Positions 16,544 to 25,250 of a DNA stretch of 46,512 bases are shown here, one piece after another. Source of the stretch: Shewanella inventionis (GTDB lineage: Bacteria; Pseudomonadota; Gammaproteobacteria; Enterobacterales; Shewanellaceae). The notes below the pieces were generated by a model. That model did no database searches and was not told the origin of the DNA. It saw only the letters and a list, made by a program, of their open reading frames with translations. How positions within the stretch are numbered: the stretch's first letter is position 1; every line of letters begins with the position of its first letter. The position numbers were made by a program, and so were the translations under genes. The DNA is taken from assembly GCF_014641855.1 (NCBI RefSeq), contig NZ_BMII01000037.1, forward strand, positions 1 to 46,512, given 5' to 3'.

Positions 16544-16936
16544 TTACGCTACGTAGCAGATAACCTCACCACCCGTGCCAACTTGGCGGGCGGCACGATC
16601 AGTCATCAAGCCTTTAGAAGTGGACACGATTGCGATACCCAGACCGCCCATCACCTTTGGTAACTCGTCTTTACCTTTGTAAATACGAAGACCAGGACGA
16701 CTTACGCGCTGGATAGTCTCAACGACTGGTTTGCCTTGAAAATACTTTAATGTAATTTCTAATTCAGGCTTAGCTTCATCTGCTACGGCGTAGTCAGTAA
16801 TGAAACCTTCTTCTTTAAGTAATTTCGCAATTGCTACTTTTAACTTAGCTGAAGGCATCTTTACAGATACGTGGTTAGCAGCTTGGCCGTTACGAATACG
16901 TGTTAACATATCCGCAATAGGATCTTGCATGCTCAT
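16544..16936 (-). CDS. rpsH: 30S ribosomal protein S8
   Basis: 130 residues, MSMQDPIADMLTRIRNGQAA to the conserved STSKGLMTDRAARQ. Primary binder of 16S helix 21; in E. coli it also represses the spc operon by binding mRNA at the rplE start, a role that is likely but not demonstrated here. Confidence 0.98.
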   Translation of the reverse strand: MSMQDPIADMLTRIRNGQAANHVSVKMPSAKLKVAIAKLLKEEGFITDYAVADEAKPELEITLKYFQGKPVVETIQRVSRPGLRIYKGKDELPKVMGGLGIAIVSTSKGLMTDRAARQVGTGGEVICYVA

Positions 16937-16959
16937 ATTAGCTTACTCCGTACAAGTGC

Positions 16960-17265
16960 TTACCAGCTGGCCTTACGTAGACCAGGAACTTCACCACGCA
17001 TTGTCGCTTCACGTAATTTAATACGGCTTAAACCGAATTTACGTAAAACACCATGTGGGCGACCAGTTTGATTACAGCGATTGCGTTTACGCGATGCGCT
17101 TGAATCACGTGGTAGTGCTTGCAACTTAAGTACTGCATCCCAACGATCTTCATCAGAAGTGTCTGGGCTGCTGATAGTAGCTTTAAGTGCTAGACGCTTT
17201 TCAGCATACTTAGCTACGAGCTGTGCACGTTTTAATTCACGTGCTTTCATAGATGTTTTAGCCAT
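16960..17265 (-). CDS. rpsN: 30S ribosomal protein S14
   Basis: 101 residues, the long form without the zinc-ribbon cysteines (only RCNQTGRPHGVLRKFGLSR). Located in the 30S head. 10 nt after rplE, 23 nt before rpsH. Confidence 0.98.
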   Translation of the reverse strand: MAKTSMKARELKRAQLVAKYAEKRLALKATISSPDTSDEDRWDAVLKLQALPRDSSASRKRNRCNQTGRPHGVLRKFGLSRIKLREATMRGEVPGLRKASW

Positions 17266-17275
17266 TATGCTACCC

Positions 17276-17815
17276 TTATTTCTTAAATGGGAAGTTAAAA
17301 GCGGTCAACAAAGCACGACCTTCTTCGTCATTCTTCGCAGTAGTAGTGATAACAATATCCATACCACGAATCTTATCGATTTTATCGTAATCGATTTCTG
17401 GGAAGATGATCTGTTCTTTCACACCCATTGCGTAATTACCACGACCGTCAAACGCTTTTGCGCTTAGGCCACGGAAGTCACGAATACGTGGAATTGCAAT
17501 GTCAACTAGACGCTCTAAGAATTCCCACATACGCTCACCGCGTAGGGTAACTTTACAGCCAATAGGGTAGCCTTCACGGATTTTAAAACCAGCAACTGAT
17601 TTACGAGCAACAGTTACAACTGGCTTTTGACCAGCGATTGCAGTCATGTCACGAAGCGCATGCTCCATAACTTTCTTATCTGCAACTGCTTCGCCAACAC
17701 CCATGTTTAGGGTGATTTTCTCAATCCGAGGGACTTGCATGACACTGCTATAACCGAACTTTTTAGCTAGTTCAGCGACTACAGTCTCTTGATATTTATC
17801 ATGCAGTTTCGCCAT
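17276..17815 (-). CDS. rplE: 50S ribosomal protein L5
   Basis: 179 residues; MQVPRIEKITLNMGVGEA near the N-terminus and the FRGLSAKAFDGRGNYAMGV loop that contacts the P-site tRNA. Binds 5S rRNA with L18 in the central protuberance. The start region is the expected S8 repression target. Confidence 0.98.
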   Translation of the reverse strand: MAKLHDKYQETVVAELAKKFGYSSVMQVPRIEKITLNMGVGEAVADKKVMEHALRDMTAIAGQKPVVTVARKSVAGFKIREGYPIGCKVTLRGERMWEFLERLVDIAIPRIRDFRGLSAKAFDGRGNYAMGVKEQIIFPEIDYDKIDKIRGMDIVITTTAKNDEEGRALLTAFNFPFKK

Positions 17816-17828
17816 CGTTTACTCCAAA

Positions 17829-18143
17829 TTACTTAACGAGTTCGCTGTTCGACTTAAAGAAACGGACTTTTTTACCGTCTTCAAATCGGAAACCAACACG
17901 ATCTGCCTTGCCTGTGGCTTGGTTAAAGATCGCAACGTTTGATGCTTGAATCGGTGCTTCTTTCTCGATAACGCCGCCAGTCACGCCCAATTGTGGGTTT
18001 GGCTTCTGGTGCTTTTTAACTAGATTGATGCCTTCAACAATTAATTTACCAGTAGGTAGAACTTGAGAAACCTTACCGCGTTTACCCTTGTCTTTACCTG
18101 CTAATATTACTACTTCGTCTTCGCGACGTATTTTAGCTGCCAT
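17829..18143 (-). CDS. rplX: 50S ribosomal protein L24
   Basis: 104 residues from the ATG at 18143 (MAAKIRREDEVVILAGKDKG), matching the family length; 13 further codons upstream overlap rplN and are rejected. It has a KOW motif near the N-terminus (VVILAGKDKGKRGKVSQV). L24 is an assembly initiator on 23S rRNA at the tunnel exit. Confidence 0.97.
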   Translation of the reverse strand: MAAKIRREDEVVILAGKDKGKRGKVSQVLPTGKLIVEGINLVKKHQKPNPQLGVTGGVIEKEAPIQASNVAIFNQATGKADRVGFRFEDGKKVRFFKSNSELVK

Positions 18144-18153
18144 TTGAAGCTCC

Positions 18154-18522
18154 TTACAGTACTTCTGGTGCCAGCGAGACAATTTTCATGAATTTATCAT
18201 TACGCAATTCACGTGTCACTGGGCCAAAGATACGAGTACCAATCGGTGCAAGGTTTGCGTTAAGCAATACCGCTGCATTCCGATCGAAGCGAATGACAGA
18301 ACCGTCTGGACGACGTACGCCTTTCTTAGTACGGACTACCACCGCGTTATATACATCACCTTTCTTCGCTTTAGCGCGAGGAATTGCTTCTTTAACAGAA
18401 ACTTTGATGATGTCGCCGATACCGGCATAACGACGATGAGAGCCACCCAAGACCTTAATACACTGAACTCTGCGTGCGCCGCTGTTACATGCGACGTCTA
18501 GAGTCGATTGCATTTGGATCAT
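18154..18522 (-). CDS. rplN: 50S ribosomal protein L14
   Basis: 122 residues from the ATG at 18522 (MIQMQSTLDVACNSGARRVQ). It forms part of intersubunit bridges and is the docking site for RsfS. First gene of the spc operon, separated from rpsQ by 177 nt that hold the S10-operon terminator and spc promoter. Confidence 0.97.
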   Translation of the reverse strand: MIQMQSTLDVACNSGARRVQCIKVLGGSHRRYAGIGDIIKVSVKEAIPRAKAKKGDVYNAVVVRTKKGVRRPDGSVIRFDRNAAVLLNANLAPIGTRIFGPVTRELRNDKFMKIVSLAPEVL

Positions 18523-18614
18523 TTCAAGTGCTCCGCTATCGTTACTACACAATCCCACTATGGGAGTATATTTGAACCAAATTTAAGTAATAATTTACTC
18601 AAAAATGGCGCGCA

Positions 18615-18643
18615 AGTATAACACCACATTTTAAGAATGCATA
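18615..18643 (-). promoter_or_regulatory. spc operon promoter
   Basis: Minus-strand -10 TATACT at 18615-18620 followed by a very GC-rich discriminator (TGCGCGCC). The -35 is poor (TATGCA at 17 nt spacing). The discriminator and the position just upstream of rplN support the call. Confidence 0.6.
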
Positions 18644-18644
18644 G

Positions 18645-18681
18645 CAAAAAAAACAAACGGCCCCAAATACTGGAGCCGTTT
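18645..18681 (-). terminator. S10 operon terminator after rpsQ
   Basis: AAACGGC paired with GCCGTTT (18655-18681), followed on the RNA strand by a run of eight U (18645-18652). It lies 18 nt after the rpsQ stop. Confidence 0.8.
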
Positions 18682-18699
18682 ACGTTATCCTAATGAAAA

Positions 18700-18948
18700 T
18701 TAGGCTTTTGTTACTACTTCAGCAAGTGTCCAAGACTTAGTCTTAGATAGAGGACGACATTGACTAATAGTCACGATGTCACCTTCATTACACTGATTAG
18801 TTTCGTCATGTGCATGGATCTTAGTTGTACGCTTGATGTACTTCCCATAGATTGGGTGTTTCACTTGGCGTTCAATAGCAACAGTGATAGATTTTTCCAT
18901 CTTGTTACTAACAACTTTACCTTGCAAAGTACGGATTTTATCAGACAT
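18700..18948 (-). CDS. rpsQ: 30S ribosomal protein S17
   Basis: 82 residues, OB-fold: LQGKVVSNKMEKSITVAIER, then HPIYGKYIKRTTKIHAHDE. Primary 16S binder in the 30S body. It overlaps the rpmC stop by 1 nt and is the last gene of the S10 operon. Confidence 0.98.
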   Translation of the reverse strand: MSDKIRTLQGKVVSNKMEKSITVAIERQVKHPIYGKYIKRTTKIHAHDETNQCNEGDIVTISQCRPLSKTKSWTLAEVVTKA

Positions 18949-19139
18949 TACGCACCTGCCTTAGAAGTAATAATGGTCTTAACACGTGCAATGTTACGAC
19001 GCACTAGCTTCAACTGATTCGTTTGAGTCAATTGACCAGTAGCGTGTTGCATACGCAGGTTAAACTGCTCACGCAGCAGACCAAGTAATTCAGCGTTAAG
19101 TTCTTCAACGCTCTTTTCTCTTAGTTCGCTCGCTTTCAT
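18948..19139 (-). CDS. rpmC: 50S ribosomal protein L29
   Basis: 63 residues, helical hairpin ([20 protein letters not shown], then [15 protein letters not shown] segment). It lies at the tunnel exit beside L23, where SRP and trigger factor dock. Overlaps rplP and rpsQ by 1 nt each (TAATG junctions). Confidence 0.98.
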
Positions 19140-19549
19140 TACATCACCGTCTTAGTTACGAAGGTAGTCTTTAAAGGAAGCTTAGCTGCTGCTAAAGCGA
19201 AGGCTTCACGAGCCAACGTTTCAGAGACACCATTCATCTCATAAAGAACCTTACCAGGTTGAATCTGACATACCCAGTATTCAACGTTACCTTTACCTTT
19301 ACCCATACGCACTTCAAGAGGCTTAGAGGTAATTGGCTTGTCAGGGAAAACTCGAATCCAAATTTGTCCTTGACGTTTAACATGACGTGTCATGGCACGA
19401 CGTGCAGATTCGATTTGACGTGCAGTTAAACGGCCACGGCCGACTGCTTTCAAACCGAAAGTACCAAAGCTAACTTCAGTACCGTTCGCTAGACCACGGT
19501 TGCGGCCTTTGAACATCTTGCGAAACTTCATACGTTTAGGTTGCAGCAT
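19139..19549 (-). CDS. rplP: 50S ribosomal protein L16
   Basis: 136 residues, [20 protein letters not shown] to the family core [20 protein letters not shown]. Contacts the A-site tRNA elbow region and is needed for peptidyl-transferase centre maturation. Arg81-type hydroxylation target region ([11 protein letters not shown]) is present. Confidence 0.98.
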
Positions 19550-19560
19550 AAAAGTTTCTC

Positions 19561-20250
19561 CTATTTACCACGAGGCTTACGCTTAGGTTGCTGCTTAGGC
19601 TCTTCAATTGCTGGTACTAAACCGTCTAAAACTTCACCTTTGAAGATCCAAACTTTAATACCAATCACACCATATTGAGTGTGACTTTCAGCAGTTGAGT
19701 AGTCGATATCAGCACGTAATGTATGTAAAGGTACACGACCTTCACGATACCATTCAGAACGTGCGATTTCAGCACCGCCTAAACGGCCGCTCACTTCAAC
19801 TTTGATACCTTGAGCACCAATGCGCATAGCATTTTGTACCGCACGCTTCATAGCGCGACGGAACATAACACGACGCTCTAACTGCTGAGCAATAGAGTCA
19901 GCAACGAGCTTAGCGTCTAATTCAGGCTTACGGATCTCAGCGATGTTGATTTGAGCAGTAGTGCCTGTGATTTTAGACACATGTGCACGTAATACTTCAA
20001 CGTCTTCACCTTTCTTACCAATCACAACACCTGGACGGGCAGTGTGAATAGTAACGCGGATGCTTTTCGCTGGGCGTTCAATAACAATCTTAGATACTGA
20101 TGCGGCTTTTAACTTTTCAGTTAAATATTGACGCACTTCCCAGTCGCTGTTCAGATTTTTTGCATAATCTGACTTATCTGCGTACCAGGTAGAGATCCAA
20201 GGCTTAGTGATACCCAGACGGATACCATTAGGATGTACTTTCTGTCCCAT
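19561..20250 (-). CDS. rpsC: 30S ribosomal protein S3
   Basis: 229 residues with a KH domain (about 62-105; GVVIGKKGEDVEVLR contains the GxxG-type loop) and a C-terminal S3 domain. Forms the mRNA entry channel with S4 and S5. C-terminal tail is Pro/Lys-rich (EEPKQQPKRKPRGK). Confidence 0.98.
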   Translation of the reverse strand: MGQKVHPNGIRLGITKPWISTWYADKSDYAKNLNSDWEVRQYLTEKLKAASVSKIVIERPAKSIRVTIHTARPGVVIGKKGEDVEVLRAHVSKITGTTAQINIAEIRKPELDAKLVADSIAQQLERRVMFRRAMKRAVQNAMRIGAQGIKVEVSGRLGGAEIARSEWYREGRVPLHTLRADIDYSTAESHTQYGVIGIKVWIFKGEVLDGLVPAIEEPKQQPKRKPRGK

Positions 20251-20262
20251 TGCTCTCTTCTC

Positions 20263-20595
20263 CTAGCGATCTGATACAACCACAGTGATGTGGCTGGTAC
20301 GCTTCATGATACGATCAGCGCGGCCTTTGGCACGTGGCATGATACGCTTCATTGTTGGGCCTTCATCTACGAAGACGGCTCCAACTTTTAGCTCATCAAT
20401 GTCAGCGCCTTCGTTGTGTTCGGCGTTTGCGATAGCTGAGTCAAGTACTTTTTTAACTAGTACGGCGGCTTTCTTTGGGCTGAAGGTCAAAATCTCAAGC
20501 GCCTTAGAAACAGGCAACCCGCGAATTTGATCAGCAACTAGACGGGCCTTCTGCGCAGACGTACGAGCAAAACGATGTTTAGCTAAAACTTCCAT
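20263..20595 (-). CDS. rplV: 50S ribosomal protein L22
   Basis: 110 residues; the long beta-hairpin lining the exit tunnel is visible as FVDEGPTMKRIMPRAKGRAD. Mutations in this loop give macrolide resistance in relatives; the sequence here looks normal. Confidence 0.98.
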   Translation of the reverse strand: MEVLAKHRFARTSAQKARLVADQIRGLPVSKALEILTFSPKKAAVLVKKVLDSAIANAEHNEGADIDELKVGAVFVDEGPTMKRIMPRAKGRADRIMKRTSHITVVVSDR

Positions 20596-20610
20596 CTTAT
20601 TCCTCCCGTA

Positions 20611-20889
20611 TTAGCGCTTCTTCGCTTTCTTATCTGCAGCGTGGCCGCGATAAGTGCGAGTTGGTGAAAATTCACCAAGCTTGTGACCGATCATTTCGTC
20701 AGTTACGAACACAGGAACGTGCTGACGACCATTATGGACAGCGATGGTCAACCCAATCATATTAGGGATGATCATTGAGCGGCGTGACCAAGTTTTAATT
20801 GGCTTCTTGTCACCCGCTTCCATCGCTTTCTCTACCTTCTTCAGCAAGTGCAGGTCAATGAAGGGACCTTTCTTGAGAGAACGTGGCAT
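20611..20889 (-). CDS. rpsS: 30S ribosomal protein S19
   Basis: 92 residues, MPRSLKKGPFIDLHLLKKVE to HKLGEFSPTRTYRGHAADKK. Binds S13 in the 30S head and contacts the A-site finger. 15 nt upstream of rplV in the S10 operon. Confidence 0.98.
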   Translation of the reverse strand: MPRSLKKGPFIDLHLLKKVEKAMEAGDKKPIKTWSRRSMIIPNMIGLTIAVHNGRQHVPVFVTDEMIGHKLGEFSPTRTYRGHAADKKAKKR

Positions 20890-20903
20890 GGCGAATCCTC
20901 TTA

Positions 20904-21728
20904 CTATTTATTACGACGACGTACGATGTACTTGTCAGTGCGCTTGTTGCTACGAGTTTTATAACCCTTAGTCGGCACACCCCATGGACTCACTGGATGA
21001 CGTCCACCAGAAGTACGGCCTTCACCACCACCATGTGGATGGTCTACTGGGTTCATTGCAACACCACGAACTGTAGGGCGTATGCCTCTCCAGCGCTTAG
21101 CACCTGCTTTACCTAACTGGCGTAGCATATGCTCGGCATTACCAACTTCACCAAATGTCGCGCGGCAATCTACTGGAACTTTACGCATTTCGCCAGAGCG
21201 AAGACGTAGAGTTGCATAAGCACCATCACGAGCAACAACTTGTACATAAGCACCAGCTGAACGTGCGATCTGAGCGCCTTTACCAGGCTTCATCTCAACA
21301 GCGTGCACAACACTACCTACAGGAATGTTGCGTAACGGCATTGCGTTACCAGTCTTGATGTCTGCTTCCAAGCCAGATTTGATTGCATCACCAGCTTTCA
21401 TGCCTTTTGCAGCAAGAATATAGCGACGCTCACCATCTGCATACAGTACTAGTGCAATGTGCGCAGTACGGTTTGGATCGTATTCAATACGTTCAACTTT
21501 TGCAGGGATACCATCTTTGTCGCGTTTGAAGTCGATTAGACGGTAATGTTGCTTATGTCCACCACCTACGTGGCGTACAGTGATACGGCCAGTATTGTTA
21601 CGGCCACCACTTTTAGTTTTCTTCGCCAACAGGCCAGCAAAAGGTTTACCCTTATGCAAGTCCGTATTCACCACTTTAACTACGTGGCGACGACCTGGAG
21701 AGGTTGGCTTACACTTAATAACTGCCAT
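20904..21728 (-). CDS. rplB: 50S ribosomal protein L2
   Basis: 274 residues from the ATG at 21728 (MAVIKCKPTSPGRRHVVKV); 17 codons upstream are in frame but not conserved. The C-terminal segment GVAMNPVDHPHGGGEGRTSG includes the histidine often implicated in peptidyl transfer centre function. Primary 23S rRNA binder required for subunit association. Confidence 0.98.
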   Translation of the reverse strand: MAVIKCKPTSPGRRHVVKVVNTDLHKGKPFAGLLAKKTKSGGRNNTGRITVRHVGGGHKQHYRLIDFKRDKDGIPAKVERIEYDPNRTAHIALVLYADGERRYILAAKGMKAGDAIKSGLEADIKTGNAMPLRNIPVGSVVHAVEMKPGKGAQIARSAGAYVQVVARDGAYATLRLRSGEMRKVPVDCRATFGEVGNAEHMLRQLGKAGAKRWRGIRPTVRGVAMNPVDHPHGGGEGRTSGGRHPVSPWGVPTKGYKTRSNKRTDKYIVRRRNK

Positions 21729-21744
21729 GATAATTCTCCTTTGC

Positions 21745-22047
21745 TTACTCAGCGCCGCCGACGAAATCGATGTCAGCACCAGCAGCTAAAGTTACATAAG
21801 CTTTTTTCCAATCGCTACGACGACCAACACGGCCACCGGTACGTTTAGTTTTGCCTTTGTTAACTAAAGTGCGAACTGAATCTACTTCAACTTCAAATAG
21901 CTTCGCTACTGCAGCTTTGATCTCTGCTTTAGTCGCATCGATTGCTACGCGGAAAACTACAGTGTTGTTCTTCTCAGCAACGACAGTACTCTTTTCAGAG
22001 ATGTGTGGAGCTAGAATCACTTTTAGCAAACGTTCTTCGCGGATCAT
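21745..22047 (-). CDS. rplW: 50S ribosomal protein L23
   Basis: 100 residues, with the typical extended loop VNKGKTKRTGGRVGRRSDWK. Tunnel-exit protein that docks trigger factor and SRP. Its start overlaps the rplD stop by 4 nt (ATGA). Confidence 0.98.
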   Translation of the reverse strand: MIREERLLKVILAPHISEKSTVVAEKNNTVVFRVAIDATKAEIKAAVAKLFEVEVDSVRTLVNKGKTKRTGGRVGRRSDWKKAYVTLAAGADIDFVGGAE

Positions 22048-22649
22048 GCTAGCATCTCCTCGATTTGCTTCACTGCATCAGCAGTAACAAGAACAGTGTT
22101 GAACGCAATTAGACTAACTGGGTCTAGACCCGCTACGTCACGTACGTCAACTTTGTATAAGTTGCGAGCTGCTAAGAATAAATTCTCATCAACTTCAGCA
22201 GTAACAATTAGAACGTCTTCTAGGTTCATTGCTGCTAACTTAGCTTTTAACTCTTTAGTTTTAGGAGCTTCAACGCTAAATGATTCAACAACAACTAAAC
22301 GCTCTTGACGTACCAATTCAGAAAGAATGCTCTTAAGAGCACCACGGTACATCTTTTTGTTAACTTTTTGGCTGTGATCTTGAGTTTTAGCAGCGAATGT
22401 TACGCCACCGCCACGCCAGATTGGGCCTTTAACACTACCAGCACGAGCGCGGCCAGTACCTTTTTGGCGCCATGGCTTTTTGCCAGAGCCAGTTACTTCT
22501 GCACGAGTCTTTTGGCCACGAGTGCCTTGACGTGCATTTGCAGCGTACGCTACAACTACCTGATGAACCAGTGCCTCGTTAAAGTCACGGCCGAAGGTAG
22601 TTTCGGAAACTTCAAGAGCGCTTTGCGCGTCTTTCAATACCAATTCCAT
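22044..22649 (-). CDS. rplD: 50S ribosomal protein L4, S10-operon autoregulator
   Basis: 201 residues. The tunnel-lining loop is at about 45-100 (TRGQKTRAEVTGSGKKPWRQ). In gammaproteobacteria free L4 also binds the rpsJ leader to terminate transcription and block translation of the S10 operon; a matching leader is present at 23670-23750. Confidence 0.98.
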   Translation of the reverse strand: MELVLKDAQSALEVSETTFGRDFNEALVHQVVVAYAANARQGTRGQKTRAEVTGSGKKPWRQKGTGRARAGSVKGPIWRGGGVTFAAKTQDHSQKVNKKMYRGALKSILSELVRQERLVVVESFSVEAPKTKELKAKLAAMNLEDVLIVTAEVDENLFLAARNLYKVDVRDVAGLDPVSLIAFNTVLVTADAVKQIEEMLA

Positions 22650-22665
22650 TACTATCTCCTCAGAC

Positions 22666-23304
22666 CTAAGCTTTAACTGCAGGCTTAATGATCAAATCAC
22701 CATTGGTAGCGCCTGGAACTGCGCCGCGTACTAATAACAAGTTACGTTCAGCATCTACACGTACAACGTGTAAATTTTGAGTAGTTACTTGCTCAGCACC
22801 CATATGACCTGACATTTTTTTGCCTTTGAATACACGACCAGGCGTTTGGTTCTGACCGATAGAACCGTTCGCGCGGTGCGCCAATGAGTTACCGTGAGTC
22901 ATATCTTGAGTACGGAAATTCCAACGCTTAACGCCGCCTTGGAAACCTTTACCTTTTGATTGACCAGTAACATCTACTTTCACTACTTCAGCGAAAATAT
23001 CAACATTAAGCTCAGCACCAACTTCAATGCCTTCGCCTTCACCATCTGCAAGACGCATTTCCCATAAACCACGACCAGCTTCTACGCCGCCCTTGGCAAA
23101 ATGACCTGCTTCTGCTTTAGTGATGCGATTGGCTTTTTTGGTACCAGTAGTAACTTGAAGTGCGCGGTAGCCGTCAGTTTCTAAAGTTTTAACTTGAGTA
23201 ACTCGGTTGCCAGCAATTTCAATTACTGTTACAGGGATTGACGCACCATCTTCAGTGAAGATGCGAGTCATACCCACTTTACGACCAATAAGACCGATAG
23301 CCAT
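22666..23304 (-). CDS. rplC: 50S ribosomal protein L3
   Basis: 212 residues; start MAIGLIGRKVGMTRIFTEDG. The segment near GNSLAHRANGSIGQNQTPGR surrounds the glutamine methylated by PrmB in E. coli. One of the first proteins in 50S assembly; it reaches close to the peptidyl-transferase centre. Confidence 0.98.
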   Translation of the reverse strand: MAIGLIGRKVGMTRIFTEDGASIPVTVIEIAGNRVTQVKTLETDGYRALQVTTGTKKANRITKAEAGHFAKGGVEAGRGLWEMRLADGEGEGIEVGAELNVDIFAEVVKVDVTGQSKGKGFQGGVKRWNFRTQDMTHGNSLAHRANGSIGQNQTPGRVFKGKKMSGHMGAEQVTTQNLHVVRVDAERNLLLVRGAVPGATNGDLIIKPAVKA

Positions 23305-23331
23305 CTCTCAAACCTCTTCTAAGGATCTCAA

Positions 23332-23643
23332 TTAACCTAAGCTAATCTGAACGTCGACACCAGCCGCAAGATCTAAACGCATTAACGCGTCTACAGTCTT
23401 TTCTGTTGGCTCTACGATGTCAACTAAGCGCTTGTGGGTACGAAGTTCGTACTGATCACGTGCATCTTTATTAACGTGCGGAGAGATCAAAACGGTATAA
23501 CGCTCTTTGCGTGTTGGTAGTGGAATAGGACCACGTACCTGCGCGCCTGTACGCTTAGCAGTTTCAACGATTTCCGCTGTAGACTGATCAATCAAACGAT
23601 GATCAAAGCCTTTCAAGCGGATACGGATTCTTTGGTTCTGCAT
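23332..23643 (-). CDS. rpsJ: 30S ribosomal protein S10 (NusE)
   Basis: 103 residues, [20 protein letters not shown] to [17 protein letters not shown]. Ribosome head protein and, with NusB, the boxA-binding antitermination factor. First gene of the S10 operon with AGGAG upstream of the ATG. The boxA at 80-92 is the type of site it would act on. Confidence 0.98.
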
Positions 23644-23669
23644 TGACCAGAGCTCCTAAAATGGACACA

Positions 23670-23750
23670 TAAAAAATCACCCTCTAGCTTTTTCCTTTCT
23701 GGAAAAGCAGAGCGAGATGATTTAACCGTTCGACTCCCAATCGGAGTCGC
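23670..23750 (-). promoter_or_regulatory. S10 leader, L4-dependent attenuator (L4 leader RNA)
   Basis: Two hairpins stand in the rpsJ 5' UTR. One has arms at 23731-23737 and 23743-23749 (perfect CGACTCC with GGAGTCG). The other spans 23677-23719 (core GCTTTTTCC with GGAAAAGC) and is followed by a U-run of six (23671-23676). This matches the HD/HE architecture of the E. coli S10 leader, where L4 stabilises a paused polymerase. Confidence 0.75.
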
Positions 23751-23813
23751 TATGAAAATGAATAACCTAATTGGTTAAACATATATTTCGCTGCACATGT
23801 CAGCGAGTGGGCA

Positions 23814-23841
23814 ATTATACAGATCTTAAAACGGAGATCAA
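23814..23841 (-). promoter_or_regulatory. S10 operon promoter
   Basis: Minus strand: -35 TTGATC (23836-23841), 16-nt spacer, perfect -10 TATAAT (23814-23819), then discriminator TGCCCACTCGC. It predicts a leader of about 160 nt before rpsJ. Confidence 0.8.
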
Positions 23842-23947
23842 GCCCATTGTGTAAATAGTCTTCAAAAAGAGTTTCTACAAACAATAGCGGCGCATTTTAC
23901 ACACTTTACTAACGATTGCCACTAGATTGTGTAATTATTTTGAAAAA

Positions 23948-23977
23948 CAAAAAAGGAAGCCGAAGCTTCCTTTTTTA
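23948..23977 (-). terminator. str operon (tufA) terminator
   Basis: GGAAGC with GCTTCC around CGAA, flanked by A- and T-runs, 20 nt after the tufA stop. The same hairpin and flanks occur after tufB at 40576-40605. Confidence 0.88.
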
Positions 23978-23996
23978 GTGTCAACTAAAGTCGCTA

Positions 23997-25181
23997 TTAC
24001 GCGATGATTTTAGCTACAACACCAGCACCAACTGTACGGCCACCTTCACGGATAGCGAAACGTAAACCGTCGTCCATCGCGATTGGGTAAATCAAAGTAA
24101 CAACCATCTTAACGTTGTCACCAGGCATAACCATTTCTACGCCTTCTGGTAATTCGATAGTACCAGTCACGTCAGTTGTACGGAAGTAGAACTGTGGACG
24201 GTAACCTTTGAAGAATGGAGTGTGACGTCCGCCTTCTTCTTTTGATAACACGTACACTTCTGATTCGAATGTAGTGTGTGGCGTGATTGAACCAGGCTTA
24301 GCTAGTACTTGACCACGTTCTACGTCATCACGCTTAGTACCACGTAATAACACACCACAGTTCTCACCTGCACGACCTTCGTCAAGCAGTTTACGGAACA
24401 TTTCTACACCAGTACAGGTTGTCTTAGTAGTCGCGTGAACACCAACGATTTCTACTTCGTCTGATACACGTACAATACCACGCTCAACACGACCAGTTAC
24501 CACTGTTCCACGACCTGAAATCGAGAATACGTCTTCGATTGGTAGTAGGAATGGCTTATCGATGTCACGCTCTGGCTCTGGAATGTAAGAGTCTAGTGCT
24601 TCTGCAAGCTCAAGAATTTTGCCTTCCCATGCTGCATCGCCTTCTAACGCTTTTAATGCAGAACCTTGAATAACTGGTAAGTCATCACCTGGGAAGTCGT
24701 ATTCTGATAGAAGTTCACGAACTTCCATTTCTACTAATTCTAGTAATTCTTCGTCATCTACCATGTCACATTTGTTCATGAATACGATGATGAAAGGTAC
24801 ACCTACCTGACGTGAAAGTAGGATGTGCTCACGAGTCTGTGGCATTGGGCCGTCAGTCGCTGCTACTACTAGGATTGCGCCGTCCATCTGTGCAGCACCA
24901 GTGATCATGTTTTTAACATAATCCGCGTGACCTGGACAGTCTACGTGAGCGTAGTGACGTGATGGAGTGTCATATTCGATGTGAGAAGTATTAATTGTAA
25001 TACCGCGCTCACGCTCTTCTGGAGCGTTATCGATTTGAGCGAAGTTTTTAACTTCACCACCATAAGTCTTAGACAATACAGCAGAGATAGCTGCAGTTAA
25101 AGTTGTTTTACCATGGTCAACGTGACCAATGGTGCCTACGTTTACGTGAGGCTTACTACGTTCAAATTTAGCTTTTGCCAC
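23997..25181 (-). CDS. tufA: Elongation factor Tu (str operon copy)
   Basis: 394 residues, GTG start as in E. coli tufA. GTPase motifs GHVDHGKT (19-26), DCPGH (about 81) and NKCD (about 136), followed by the two beta-barrel domains. Delivers aminoacyl-tRNA to the ribosome. Encoded protein is identical to that at 40623-41807, and the DNA differs at only about 11 positions by eye, clustered at the 5' end. Last gene of the str operon, 69 nt after fusA. Confidence 0.98.
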   Translation of the reverse strand: MAKAKFERSKPHVNVGTIGHVDHGKTTLTAAISAVLSKTYGGEVKNFAQIDNAPEERERGITINTSHIEYDTPSRHYAHVDCPGHADYVKNMITGAAQMDGAILVVAATDGPMPQTREHILLSRQVGVPFIIVFMNKCDMVDDEELLELVEMEVRELLSEYDFPGDDLPVIQGSALKALEGDAAWEGKILELAEALDSYIPEPERDIDKPFLLPIEDVFSISGRGTVVTGRVERGIVRVSDEVEIVGVHATTKTTCTGVEMFRKLLDEGRAGENCGVLLRGTKRDDVERGQVLAKPGSITPHTTFESEVYVLSKEEGGRHTPFFKGYRPQFYFRTTDVTGTIELPEGVEMVMPGDNVKMVVTLIYPIAMDDGLRFAIREGGRTVGAGVVAKIIA

Positions 25182-25250
25182 GATAAATTCCTTTCTTTTC
25201 AGAAGTGCTCGATTAATTCGAGCAATATAACATTAATGCCGTAACCAATA

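Noticed and set aside
10024..23643. Hidden accessory genes within the ribosomal operons
   Set aside because: All gaps but two are under 45 nt, and those two (12894-13011 and 18523-18699) are accounted for by promoters, leaders and terminators.
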